Source: Acephala macrosclerotiorum
Taxonomy: Eukaryota; Ascomycota; Leotiomycetes; Helotiales; Mollisiaceae
NCBI GenBank assembly: GCA_014904845.1
Contig: MU119607.1
Span: 1 to 38,705 of the forward strand
Direction: 5' to 3'
Length of the DNA: 38,705 bases
Numbering within the stretch: the first letter of the stretch is position 1; each line of letters starts with the position of its first letter. Of this stretch, positions 1-9,842 are shown one piece after another. The position numbers were made by a program, and so were the translations under genes. Under the pieces are notes generated by a model. The model did no database searches. It saw only the letters and a list, made by a program, of their open reading frames with translations, and was not told the origin of the DNA.

Positions 1-499
1 AGCAGCCTAGATGAGACTGTTCTTGGAGCAGAGCTCCAAGATGTTGGCCGCTTCATTCCTCAGAGCATGGACATGCCCAAGATGATTGCTCCTGGCGGGA
101 CATTTATCGAACGATATTTGAGAGAGCTAGGTCTCAGTGAGAAAATTTGCCAACTTGTGGGAACGCATGTCATGGCGAAGAGATATCTGACTGCTGTTGA
201 CAAGCGGTATTACGATGGGTTGAGTGGGTCGAGCAGGCAGACTTTGAAATCTCAGTTGAGTTGAAACTTTTTCTGCTAAGCTGAATTTGGCTAACAATTT
301 GAAGGACGGAATCTTCAATGATGAGCAGGTGAAGGAGGCACAGAAGGATCCCTGGCTGGAGCAAAAGCTCGCAGTGTGTAGATGGGATGACCTTGCCAAG
401 GACACGAACATGAAAGTTGAGCCTTTGACATTCGATGAGGACATGACGACCAAGTCCTTACTCAGTAGGTTCCTTGATGAATTTGGGGATTGCTGCTGA
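1..499 (+). pseudogene. HD-domain protein of phosphonate catabolism, decayed, 5' end outside window
   Basis: The reading frame is already open at base 1. It matches my memory of the HD-domain proteins that accompany phosphonate-degradation genes (conserved stretches HVMAKRYLTAVDK, KDPWLEQKLAV, RRWDDLAKD-like). These are metal-dependent oxygenases or phosphohydrolases of the PhnZ type. Three lesions are visible. The HD pair appears as Gln-Asp (codons 37-42, LQDVG), losing the metal-binding His. About ten residues expected between GGTF and ERYLRELG (near 105-115) are missing, probably including another metal His. The frame also shifts between 264 and 305. A candidate intron (255-304, branch site GCTAAC) covers that point but its length of 50 does not restore the frame. 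The 3' part ends at the stop ending at 499. It lies directly upstream of the phosphonoacetate hydrolase relic on the same strand. Family call inferred, decay seen directly. Confidence 0.66.
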
Positions 500-504
500 T
501 CTTT

Positions 505-1431
505 AAAGAACCGTGGTCTCACGTCGAGTTCCATTCGAGAAAATATGAACTCCCAAGGAAGCTCACTGTTGTGGTTTGCGTCGATGGCTTCGACCCTGAA
601 GACCTCGACGCAGGCATTACCGCATTGAAGAGAGTATCGTACCTAACTTAGCCCGTTCAAGGAAGCTGGATTCCACAGAACGGTCAAAAGCTATATGTAT
701 TCATTCACTAATCCAAACAATGTGTCCATCATCACTAAGATGCCACCACCTGTGCATGGTATCGCAGGCAACTACTACCTGGACCCGAAGACCAAGAAAG
801 AGCACATGATCGTTGACGACACACTTCTTGCGGAACGACGATTCTCGCTCTGCTTGCAAAAAGAGGCATCAGAGTTGCAGCTGTCACGGCCATAGACAAG
901 CTCCGACGAATCCTGTCACATGAACTCCAAGGCTCGATCTGCTTTTCGAGCAAGAAAGCAGGAAGTGCTAACATGAAGGGGAATGGTATCGAGAATGTTG
1001 AAACTTGGATTGGGCGAGCAGCACCGTTACAATACTCCGATGACCTCTCAATTAACGTTCTTAATGCCGGTATCAAGCTTCTCGAGGACGAGCTCTCAAG
1101 CCATTGGGGACTAGCATCTGCTCGACTTCGCAAGTCACTGCTAGGAGTTGAGCAGGCATTGTCAGGCAAAGAAGCCGCGAAGGTCTTCGAGCAGCTTCCA
1201 GACCGGGAAGGGGTCATTTTTGTCGTCTCGAAGAAGAATGCTGTCGTCGGAAGCCGGGAGGGTGAGCATGACTTGTCGAACCTCAGTGGACACCGCTTTC
1301 GATCTCATGGCGGACTCTCAGAGCAAGATATTCCCCTTTTGATGTCTCGGCTAGCTGGGTCGAACTATCCGGAGGGGAGGAACAGCTGGAGAAACTTTGA
1401 TGTTTTTGACCGGGTGCTGAAAGAAGTTTGA
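505..1431 (+). pseudogene. Phosphonoacetate hydrolase relic (PhnA-like)
   Basis: Phosphonoacetate hydrolase is an alkaline-phosphatase-superfamily enzyme that splits the C-P bond of phosphonoacetate to acetate and phosphate. Pieces recognisable in order are VVVCVDGFDPE (about 562-600, first metal Asp), SFTNPNNVSIIT (about 701-735, nucleophile Thr), GIAGNYYLDPKTKKEHMIVDD, an ILALLAKRG...VAAVTA block (about 840-885), and the C-terminal RSHGGLSEQDIPLL (last metal His). Family members are roughly 400-430 residues; here about 310 codons remain in three frames. There are frame breaks at about 630-655 and about 830. Between about 1090 and 1130 the central section is gone, where the D-x3-H and D-H metal ligands of the family should lie. 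Four of the expected seven ligands are therefore absent. The gene cannot encode a working enzyme. It is convergent with the regulator at 1579-3644. Confidence 0.8.
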
Positions 1432-1578
1432 AATTTCTGCGACGCAGGACATATCGATGGTCGGAGCTGCCTAATGACATTTCCTCCGAGAGGGGCTGAA
1501 GATATTGCTTCTCGGTAGCCCACACGGCTGGGGTTCTCAATAGAGTGGAGGTCTAAGAAGAGACAGTACTTAAGAGCT

Positions 1579-3644
1579 CTAATATATGTTCGGATCATGC
1601 TGCTGGCCGAGATTCATGGGACACATCTCAAATCCATTGCTCATTTGGTGATCGGACAGAAAGTCGTAATCCCCCATGGAGAATCCACCATTTGCAGTTC
1701 CCGAAGTCCAATCAAATCGATCTTGGGGTGTTTCCGTAGCATCTGGCAACTCCACGTTCGTCCCTGTCGCAGTATTTTCGTTGATACTTGTATTCTGGGT
1801 TCCCCGTTGTCTCACTGCTTCAAATTTGTTGAGAAGCTGCTTCAGCCCTTCTGTGATTCGAGCTAGAAGGTGCTCAGGTCTAATTCTGCAAGTGATATCC
1901 TCTAACACTCTCACACTTTGACTAAGTAGACGCAGGATTTCAGGTACATCGACTTGAATTGCGTAGGAGTAGCTAGTGGTGATTCGAAAAAGGAAGACAG
2001 AAGCAAACGCAATCATTGTATCAAAGTAGAGAGGCAGGTCGCTCATGAATGATTGAAATTCCTCATCGCTGTTGATGCTTCGCAAGATAGATGTTGCGGA
2101 AAGCACTGCGCTTTCTGCAATCTCCCTCATTTCAAGCGACATCCCAGGGGTCCCTGTTTGGTTGCTTGATATACCTCTGAACGCATGAGAACATAAGTAA
2201 AGCTTCGCGAAATGGTAGTGCAAGCCAACTCCTTTGCGAGGATAATTCCCAATATGCTTGTGCTGCTTGAATCGAGTCCCCCACTCAAGGCGACAAGAAT
2301 CAAGGTCGAGGTTGAATCTTCGCAGCTGCCTAATCATGTCGTCGGGGACTGGCTGTGCGATGTTGGTCCCAAATGTTTTAAATACGTTGCTGGTAATTGT
2401 CCAGTGCTTGACTTGACTAACCAACCGGTAGTCATCTTCAACGATAAATTTGCAAGTAAGGAATTGATCAGCTGCAAGTGCAGCCTCATACTCTCCTGTT
2501 AAGGGAGGTCGACCATATGCAATGGAAAATTGGTGATCGCAGACATGGACCAAGTAGTACAATCGAGCAGCTACATATGCCTTCTTGTCGCCGGAGATTG
2601 CTCCTCGATATGCTCGATGGAACTGCAGCTCTGTGGCAATCCGAACGGCGCTACTGATGAGGATCCAGGATATGTCCGAAAGCCAAAACGCCCCGATACA
2701 GAATGCTCGAATGTCGTCTAGGTTGTTTCGTGAGGAGAATGCGTGCCTAGTACTCAGTTCAACGAATTCCTCATAACACCGTTCATAAGGAATGTCCTGG
2801 GAGGTAACGTGAAGGCTTGCCACAGCACAAATAGCAGCAAGTAGAAGCGGTGATCTGCTGCGTGTGGTCGTGAACGTGGATCCTTCTTCAAGCACACCGT
2901 AGATATAATTATCGTGCTTAGCGATGTAGTAGTTGAACAGCATCTCTGCTTCCCCCAAAGTCAATATGCCACGGGAAATCAAGTCAGGTCTTGGCTTTGG
3001 ATTTCCAGCTGCCCGCGCCGATGGAGAGTGCTTGGTGACTTCAGAAACGATTGAGGCAGGCACAGCTGCAGGACCATAATTATCACCTCCATTATCGTTC
3101 CAAGACTCTGCGCTCTCATCCATAAGCTCATTTTGAGGAGGAGAAAATGCACGGTCAGGTACAGGAGCTGAAGCGGTGACAGCTCTGGGTGTGCTTTGCC
3201 AGCCGTCAGGATCGTCCAATAAATCTGGTAATGATAGATGCTCTGCGAGTCTTGCCATTCCAGCGGCGAGTCTGCCAACTTCTGCATCGACTCGATCTTT
3301 CCACCTACATTGAAGTTTTAGTAAATTGTAAGGAAATCGGGGTTCCCAGCTCACGTGGCATCGTCCTCGAGTAGCATCTGCAGACTCTTTTTCACAGCAC
3401 ATGACAAGCCTCGCTTCTTGCATCTTGTGCAGGGCACACCGGAGTTCTGAAGGTCACACTTGACCTGGGTGGGCTATTGTTAGTGCCTTGACTTGCAGCC
3501 TCGAGGGCCACATCGATATACCTTGTGCTTACGGCATGATACGCAAGCGGTAATCTTCCGTGAAATTTGAGGTGGTCTTGGATCGCCGTACTCTTCTCGA
3601 AACGCATTGAGACGTTGTGGTGCTGGCGATAAGTGATGGTCCAT
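1579..3644 (-). CDS. Zn2Cys6 fungal transcription factor
   Basis: Three exons joined across introns 3465-3521 (57 nt, branch CACTAAC) and 3305-3354 (50 nt, branch TTACTAAAA) give a 652-residue protein. The N-terminus carries a complete binuclear zinc cluster, Cys34-x2-Cys37-x6-Cys44-x8-Cys53-x2-Cys56-x6-Cys63, with basic residues between, and a short linker/coil (residues about 75-100) follows. The central and C-terminal part has the helical look of the fungal middle homology region, for example a run of hydrophobic residues around the stretch coded at 2650-2900. The start is the ATG giving MDHHLSP; an in-frame ATG at 3731 would add 29 residues. It should be a nuclear DNA-binding regulator; its targets are unknown. 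It ends about 150 bp from the convergent phosphonoacetate hydrolase relic, so it might once have regulated that pair, but this is only a guess. No lesion is visible. Confidence 0.87.
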
Positions 3645-4521
3645 TGTGATCTCCACATTTGAAGAAACGATTGATACTCGAGGCGTTCGTACCGTGGTAG
3701 TACTTTGATGAAGCCCTTCGCGGAAAAGCAAAGGCTGAAGTGGGGTTGATGTTCACGTGATCTGTAATGAAATCACGTTTCAAATCCTTGAGATCCGGTT
3801 CGTGGAAAGCTTCTATTGGATCGTTTTATTCGCCACCAGCCCTCCTGCTGCTTTCAAGGCACACTGCGCTACTCTATGCTGTTGCCTACATGACTCACCG
3901 AGGCTGTCTCGTTGGGTCCTTGGCGCTACTTTAGCTGTGTTACAATACTAATACAGTAAGCAAATTGTGCAAACTTAAAAGTCTTCTAGAATTTAAGCAT
4001 AGCCGCAACGACGATTTTATAGAACGGTTGATTTTTTGAGTGCAAATTAGTTTTTTAAATGATGATATTAAAATCATAAAGCCGTGAGCGTATAATTACT
4101 TTCCCGGACCAAATGCGGTAATCTAGACCCCTGGGATTTCACGAGAATCAATCACCTCATTCCCCATCCGTCGTAACAATAGCCATCCTTATTTTTCAAG
4201 CTTTTGCGTGCAACAATTCTTAAATTTTTTTTTTTTCCATCAATAAATTGAGTAATCGCAGATAAATCACAAGTGACAAAAAAATGCCGAACGCCTCAAA
4301 ATCAACTATGACATAACCGCGCATATGAGGCTTATCCGCAACACTCAGCCCTGCCTTGTACGACCTTCGAGACACTAAGCTGGTAGCGGGTGAGGCTGAG
4401 ATCGTGAAGTTGGCTCCGCTATAAATTCTTTATCTTCAACTCCTCAAAGCAGAGAAAGTGAGGATTCTTTTATATATCCTTCCAAAATAATTTCTCCCAC
4501 CTCCTTTTTCTATTGACCACG
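3645..4521. other. Divergent intergenic region, no gene seen
   Basis: About 880 bp separates the starts of the regulator (-) and the Helo-like/ankyrin gene (+), so both promoters should lie here. The middle (about 3960-4100 and 4190-4310) is A+T-rich with homopolymer runs, including a T run at about 4208-4217. No convincing coding exon was found on either strand. A CACGTG site lies at about 3742-3750. Confidence 0.6.
4420..4425 (+). promoter_or_regulatory. Likely TATA box of the ankyrin gene
   Basis: TATAAA lies about 100 bp upstream of the ATG at 4522 and is followed by an A/C/T-rich leader with a CT-rich stretch just before the start, as is usual for fungal core promoters. It is a motif match only. 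Confidence 0.45.
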
Positions 4522-5821
4522 ATGGATTTCGGCGTCGGAACCTTTTTGTCACTCGGAAAAGCCGCCTACAACGCCTGGGAAGCCTTCAAAGCCGCCGGCT
4601 CCGCCTTCCGCGATCTCGCCGCCGACACCAAAGCCCTGAACCGACACCTGGATTCCACGCGAAAGCTATTAGAAAAACATGGTTACAAATTAGATTCAGG
4701 CCAGCAGGACAGTGTGAACGAGTGTGCAAAGCGCTGCAAGAGAGGCATTAGAGAAGCCGATAACTTACTAAGGAAATACCCGAGTCTGGCATCGAAGAAG
4801 GGGAATCCTGGGGAGCAGTTGGCTGCAGCTATTTTTACGGATGTCGAGTCTTTAAGGAAGAGCTTGCAAAATTGCGTCGGGTTCCTTTCGCTAACTGAGA
4901 GTTCTATTACATTGTATGTTTTGATTCGTTTTAATTTTTCTGAGAGCGATAGAGGGCTGACATGAATACAGATCACTTGCTGCAGAAGGGCAAGACAGGA
5001 TACACTCCATTAGGAGAATCCTATCTGGAAGGGGGATGGATATCGGAGCAAACCGCAACCCCGCGCCTCCAAACATCCCCAATATGCCTAGGATAAACCG
5101 CGTTCCTATTATCCCCTTGCAAAATGATGTAGCGCAGCCCTCCGGAGGCCGACCTCCCCTCCACGAAGCATGCGCAGCTGGCAACACAAATCTCGTAGGC
5201 TACCTACTCAAACAAGGCTCAACCCCCACTGTCCGGACCCAAGGGTCCAGGGGGAATGCCCTCCACATCGCTACATGGTACGGACACGTCCCGGTCATGA
5301 GATTACTTCTCGACGACGGGCCATTTTCCACAGTCACTCACCCCCAAAAGATGACTTCAAAAACTACCATGATTCAAGATCGCGTAAGGAGAGCGGAGAC
5401 AGTAGGAAAGACGCATATGATGATCAGAGCATCGAAGTCGAAAGAACTGAACGAGATGCGGGATGTGGATGGGGATACGCCGCTGCACATTGCGGTTGAG
5501 AAGGGAAACCTCGCTGCGGTCCAGCTATTCCTGACTAAAGGCGCCATATTCGCGATCAACACCCAGAATAGCAGTGGGCAAACGCCGTTGCACATTGCTG
5601 CCAAACATGGTCTTGCGGATATTGCTCAAATTCTCCTTTCCAGTGGTGCCAGAACGTCTCTGAAAGATAACAACGATTTCACTGCTTTGGCTCTTGCGAA
5701 AAAAGGGAAACACGAGAGGTGTACGCGGTATCTTAAGAAACACATTGAAAAATGCATCCAAGCGAAAGCGGTGAAGGTTAGGGCGAATAAAGTACCTCGT
5801 AAGCAAGGATGGTTTGGTTGA
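4522..5821 (+). CDS. Helo-like N-terminal domain protein with ankyrin repeats
   Basis: Two exons joined over intron 4914-4971 (58 nt) encode 413 residues. Residues 1 to about 145 are an all-helical domain (MDFGVGTFLSLGKAAYNAW...) resembling the N-terminal domains of fungal STAND/NLR-type proteins (Helo-like/Fungal_N families), which oligomerise or signal in self/non-self responses. Residues about 190-400 hold ankyrin repeats, with clear cores PPLHEACAAGN, NALHIATWYGH, TPLHIAVEKGN and TPLHIAAKHG. A roughly 45-residue charged insert separates repeats two and three. There is no NACHT or NB-ARC domain, so the protein looks like a short NLR-related adaptor rather than a full receptor. The ATG at 4522 is chosen because it opens the helical domain. 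It is convergent with the coiled-coil gene across a small AT island. The helical-domain family is inferred; the ankyrin repeats are clear. Confidence 0.82.
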
Positions 5822-6353
5822 GCTTATAAATTTCCGAATAGAAAAGTAACTAGTCGGGCAAGTATAGTGTGAAAACGGAAATGGGGAAAGGAAGAGTAGG
5901 CCTCGAAAAGTGGTTGCTAGGAATAGGAATGAGATTGTTAGAGTAAAATTTGGGTTTCAAAAGGATTGTTACAGATCTTGTTCAGACCAGCTGTGCACGT
6001 GATGCAGCCGCTAGCTTGGGGTGGTTGTTTTATATTCGAAAGTTTTCTTTTATCTATTTTTTCTTCTTTTTTTATTTTGTATTTTAAAGATTATTATAAT
6101 AGAACTATTCGTTTTTTTAAAAAAAAATCTTTTTTTATATTAATTAATTTATATAATAAATTAAATAAAAATATTTGATTTATAATTAATTTATTATAAA
6201 AATAAACAAATATATAAAAATATATAATTAATTTAATTATATTTACGATTAATTTTTTTCATATAAATAAACGAATTAAAATAAATTATTAAATATATTT
6301 ATATTTATAAATAATTTCCTTAAGCTCGTTTTTTATTACTTTTCTTACTCTAT
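5822..6353. other. AT-rich island between two convergent genes
   Basis: From about 6020 to 6340 the sequence is almost entirely A and T, with T and A homopolymers and a few isolated CpG-containing bits (TACGATT, AACGAAT). It has the look of a RIP-eroded repeat remnant. The short ORF that crosses it is low complexity and not a gene. The proximal part (5822-5990) is the 3' flank of the ankyrin gene. Confidence 0.7.
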
Positions 6354-7634
6354 TTATTCGTATCTATCTTCTCTCAAAACATCAGCTATATCGAACCTTG
6401 AGGGAGCAGCATATTTTACGCCTTGCTCGTATCCCGGCGGTGCGGATCCTTCAATCGCAGTCAAGGGGGCTAATTCCTCCTCGGGCTCCACATCCTCACG
6501 CCCCACATCAGAAATATCACAAAATCTATCTGCCCTATCACAACACTCATTATATGCAGGCGCCGCTTCTCCAAACCCGGCAACCCTCTCAAATATACCC
6601 TGCCTAATCTGCTGCAAGTCCTGCCTCGAATCTTCCAATCGTCTCGCAGTTTCCTTCAGCCTTGCAAGTCCAGCTTTCTCGACCTCCTTCGCGTGCTCGA
6701 TAAGCTGCTCCAATCCCGCGTCCGCCTCCAACAGAGCCGTCTGTGATGTCGCAATCGCAGCGAATATGTCGTCTCGTGAGTAACTTCTCCCTTCCGAGAT
6801 TCTAGCAGCCTGCAGGCTCCCAACCAGGGCTCGATGCTTCGCTGTCATGTCCTGAGACAATGGGAATAGATGCTCTTCCGTTTTCTTCAGCGCTGCCACC
6901 GCCATATCAACAGCACTATCTCCTCTTCTCATGAAATACGTCGCCTGATCGAAGAAGAATAGACTCTCCTCCGCAGATGTTTGAGCATAGCTCAAATTGC
7001 CTTTCGCTCTCCCAATATACGTCTTCACAACACCCAATCCATTCTTCGCTTTCCTCGCCTTCTTGATCCACTCCTTCACATTTTCATTCCCTTCCTCAGA
7101 CTTATAAAAAGTTGTTTCCCTCTCATCTTCATCTCCAAATCCCGGAGTTGGTCCCTTGAACAATCGTTCGTAGAGTTTGTCAATCTTTGCATGCGTATCG
7201 CCATGCGTCTTTGCGTCCCTTTCCAACTCCTGCTTCTCTTCCTTCGCTCTCTGCAACTCTGCTGAGAGGATATGACATCTTTCTTCCGCTTTACTCTGTG
7301 TCCCCAACGCCGTGAAGTATGCACGTTCTTCACTCATAGCTTTCGCTTCGAAATTCGACAGCATTTTTGTGGCGCGGTAGAACCATTTCTTCGTTACTGA
7401 GTCTCGAAGCTTTTTATGGGCTTTGAACTTCAAGTCTGTCTGAGATTTTAGGGAATCGAGGAGAGCAGTTTGTGCCGTGAGCGAGGTCTCTAGACGGTCG
7501 AGGTGGACGAGCTGCGCAGCGTAGAGGGAGGGCGCTTCAGAAGTTTTGGCGAGTGTATTGAGGAGTTCTGAGTTCTCGGAAGCAGCGTTGAAGACTGCGT
7601 CGCGGATTGCTTCTGGCGTTGGTGTCGCCATCAT
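6354..7634 (-). CDS. Conserved-looking coiled-coil protein of unknown function
   Basis: An uninterrupted 426-residue frame from the ATG giving MMATPTPEA. The frame is open for 31 further codons upstream, but that part is hydrophobic and atypical. The protein is mostly charged helix: heptad-like runs at about residues 40-75 and 120-170 (EERCHILSAEL, KEEKQELERDAK), a more ordered middle with a KGPTPGFGDEDE motif near residue 180, then further helices. The acidic, proline-containing tail (EPEEELAPLT, SAPPGYEQG) ends the protein. I remember the GPTPxFxxEDE motif from uncharacterised fungal proteins, but no function is known to me. There is no signal peptide or membrane segment. It could be a scaffold or membrane-remodelling coiled coil. 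It is convergent with the Helo-like/ankyrin gene. Confidence 0.8.
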   Translation of the reverse strand: MMATPTPEAIRDAVFNAASENSELLNTLAKTSEAPSLYAAQLVHLDRLETSLTAQTALLDSLKSQTDLKFKAHKKLRDSVTKKWFYRATKMLSNFEAKAMSEERAYFTALGTQSKAEERCHILSAELQRAKEEKQELERDAKTHGDTHAKIDKLYERLFKGPTPGFGDEDERETTFYKSEEGNENVKEWIKKARKAKNGLGVVKTYIGRAKGNLSYAQTSAEESLFFFDQATYFMRRGDSAVDMAVAALKKTEEHLFPLSQDMTAKHRALVGSLQAARISEGRSYSRDDIFAAIATSQTALLEADAGLEQLIEHAKEVEKAGLARLKETARRLEDSRQDLQQIRQGIFERVAGFGEAAPAYNECCDRADRFCDISDVGREDVEPEEELAPLTAIEGSAPPGYEQGVKYAAPSRFDIADVLREDRYE

Positions 7635-8066
7635 GTTCTTTATCGACGAGTACTCGAGAACTTGAGAATACTTGCTCAATTGATTTCCTCGGTACCACGA
7701 GACGAGGGGCGAGAGAAAGATAAACAAAACACGAAATTCAAATAGGGCTGAGAATGACGGAGTATGACAGATAGAGCTTCAGCCCTTCTACTTTGATTCT
7801 GCATTGGATTGAACGATTGGCCTACCTGATTGGCGGTGCAGGGCTGCGGATGTGGCTGAGGAACATGATGTGGAATCATAGGTCACGTGGGGTAAGACGG
7901 AATAAGCGAGCCCCTGAATCGTCCCCCACCTTGACTTGCGAAGTGGTGGGAGGAAATTTTTTTTTTTATAAGTCGTTATTGAGAACCTGGAAGAAATGAA
8001 GATTGCTGCAATTTCAGCAAGGGATGCAGAGGCCTTCATCCCAAAGGTCAAACAGCTCAATAGTAG
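7635..8066. other. Intergenic region, no gene seen
   Basis: Upstream of the coiled-coil gene and downstream of the reductase, both on the minus strand. It contains a CACGTG site (about 7884-7889) and a poly-T tract (about 7959-7968). No exon is supported on either strand. Confidence 0.55.
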
Positions 8067-9278
8067 CTAATCTTTAGAAGCGAAAGGGAAATCTTTGATC
8101 AGGTGAGAATTCCCACGAGATTGGCTCTCCGAAGGATGCCCGCCAATTCTCCGCACAGTGCCTGCTCCCAGCAAGGTAGCTTTGTCAGTGTCTTCGATCC
8201 TATAGACGTACTTCAATCCGCTGGCCTTCCCATTTTTCAAATTTTGCAATCCGATCAAAACCCCGTTCAATCCACCAGGAACAACCTCATACGGATGGCC
8301 CTTCAATCTTCCATCTTCCAGAAGTCGACCGATGTAGCGAGACCAGATATATCCAAAGTCCTTGTGGATGGAATGCACTTGGGGAACAGCGCTGTTGAAA
8401 GTTTTCACGCCAGGTGGATACTTGAAATTTTCCTTGTCCTTGGCAAACAGCCTGGTAGGCAGCACTGTGCTGACGGTGCCGCCATTTAGATTGAGAAAGC
8501 GAAGAGCTACTTCGATAGATCCGTTTTCGCTAATGGCGTCGAAAACATTGGGAACTTTGCTGCCCAGGCCTTCCTTTGCAAGCACCTCTTCGACCGCCGC
8601 GACGAGTGCGTCTTCACCGTTCCGATAGTCGACCACGTAGTCGGCCAAGGTCTTTGCAAAGTCTTGGGCTCGACCAGCTACTCCAATGATAGGACTGAGT
8701 CCAGAAAGTCGTGCGAATTTCGCAGCAAATGCACCGACCGCTGACGTGACGCCGTAGATTAGAATCGGGACTTTCTCTGCAGGCTTTATCAGTTCGTAGG
8801 GCGCTGGAAGCTTCATGTCGCCATAGAGAGCAACCGCAGCTGTAAGAGCAGCAAGAGGGATGGTGGCAGCTTCCTCGAAGGCTACATTATGTGGAAGGTG
8901 GAAGGTGGTCCAGTCAGGGGCTACGGCATATTCTGCAAAACTGCCATTCTCCGTTTCGACTTCATGGAACGCTACTACGCGGTCTCCTGGTTTGAATTCA
9001 TACACGCCCTTTCCGATGGAATGAACGATGCCGGCAATGTCATCACCACTGTTGTGGGGGTTGTTCTTCCTATGCAGGAAGGTAAGCATCACGGACACCT
9101 GAGGTACACTTGAAGAGAGGGCGAAGAAGGCATACCATAGTGGATATTTCCAGTCCTTGGGGTTTGTTCCAGAAACCACAACTTTAATGACAACCTCCTT
9201 GTCGTGTGGGATAGGAATTGGAGTGTCAATAATCTCGATCGCCTCGATAGAACTTTGTACAATAAGCTGCTTAGGCAT
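8067..9278 (-). CDS. toxD-like zinc-type medium-chain dehydrogenase/reductase
   Basis: Removing an in-frame intron (9070-9135, 66 nt, GTATGC...GCATAG) gives 381 residues with the continuous motif YPLW-KNNPHNSGDDIAG. The order is typical of quinone-reductase/enoyl-reductase-like MDR proteins: GroES-like N-terminal half (NPKDWK, GDDIAGIV, FKPGDRVVAF), then an NADPH-binding Rossmann part (YGVTSAVGAFAAKFA). They reduce activated double bonds, often in secondary metabolism or detoxification; the substrate here cannot be read. Remembered relatives end near the YVYRIEDT motif. This frame continues about 35 residues more (...GGHPSESQSRGN...), which may be a read-through after loss of the old stop. 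The start is shared with the divergent promoter facing the broken regulator at 9843. Confidence 0.86.
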   Translation of the reverse strand: MPKQLIVQSSIEAIEIIDTPIPIPHDKEVVIKVVVSGTNPKDWKYPLWYAFFALSSSVPQVSVMLTFLHRKNNPHNSGDDIAGIVHSIGKGVYEFKPGDRVVAFHEVETENGSFAEYAVAPDWTTFHLPHNVAFEEAATIPLAALTAAVALYGDMKLPAPYELIKPAEKVPILIYGVTSAVGAFAAKFARLSGLSPIIGVAGRAQDFAKTLADYVVDYRNGEDALVAAVEEVLAKEGLGSKVPNVFDAISENGSIEVALRFLNLNGGTVSTVLPTRLFAKDKENFKYPPGVKTFNSAVPQVHSIHKDFGYIWSRYIGRLLEDGRLKGHPYEVVPGGLNGVLIGLQNLKNGKASGLKYVYRIEDTDKATLLGAGTVRRIGGHPSESQSRGNSHLIKDFPFASKD

Positions 9279-9842
9279 GTTGGCGGCTACAGACTTCGTG
9301 CCTGAACGCTCGCAGTCGATGGCTCCGGATGATAGCGGAGTCTCGTATGTCGAAGAAAGACATGATTTTGGAAGCTATTTAAGCTTACACACTGCTCGTT
9401 CGTGTTTAAATTTTGTTGAAGATGATCTCAATTCCACGGACGTCCGCCTTTATGTAGGTTGACCTAGCCATGCGAGATCCAGTGTAGGCATGCAATTAAC
9501 CAAAGAACATCAACAGCCTCCTTCGACACGCTAGCAGCTAGACATGAAGCGTGTTACTGCTTTGAAATGAGTTTATACTGGGAAGGGCTGGTGCTGTTCC
9601 TGATTATCAAGCATCATCGGTGTTAAGCTTATGTCCATCGCTTGCTGCGATTTCCTCCAATGGATGGTCATCGGGCATCCGCGGAGCGGGCCATTAGGTG
9701 ACACCTGCCCCATCGCTGAAATTCTGGCATGCCCATTCCGAGGCCTCCAGCTATGCAATATCTCCACGGATTTCCATCAAACTTATTTTCTCTGCCTTGC
9801 TCAGATCACACGCATGTGTTTCGCATCGCTTTGCCTTTGAGC
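9279..9842. other. Divergent promoter region, no gene seen
   Basis: A 564-bp space between the reductase start (-) and the regulator start (+), so the pair may have been co-regulated. The regulator's frame is open upstream to 9729 (alternative ATG giving MPIPRPP), so its true start could lie within this stretch. No other coding signal was found. Confidence 0.5.

Noticed and set aside
254..305. Intron joining the two HD-domain fragments
   Set aside because: GT and AG ends with a CTAAC branch site exist, but the 50-nt length leaves the downstream protein out of frame, so a lesion is needed anyway.
735..1217. 160-residue minus-strand frame
   Set aside because: Antisense of the phosphonoacetate hydrolase relic; the plus-strand text is clearly homologous to a known family while this one is not.
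5966..6178. 70-codon frame with Phe/Ile/Lys-rich product
   Set aside because: Created by the AT island; no real protein features.
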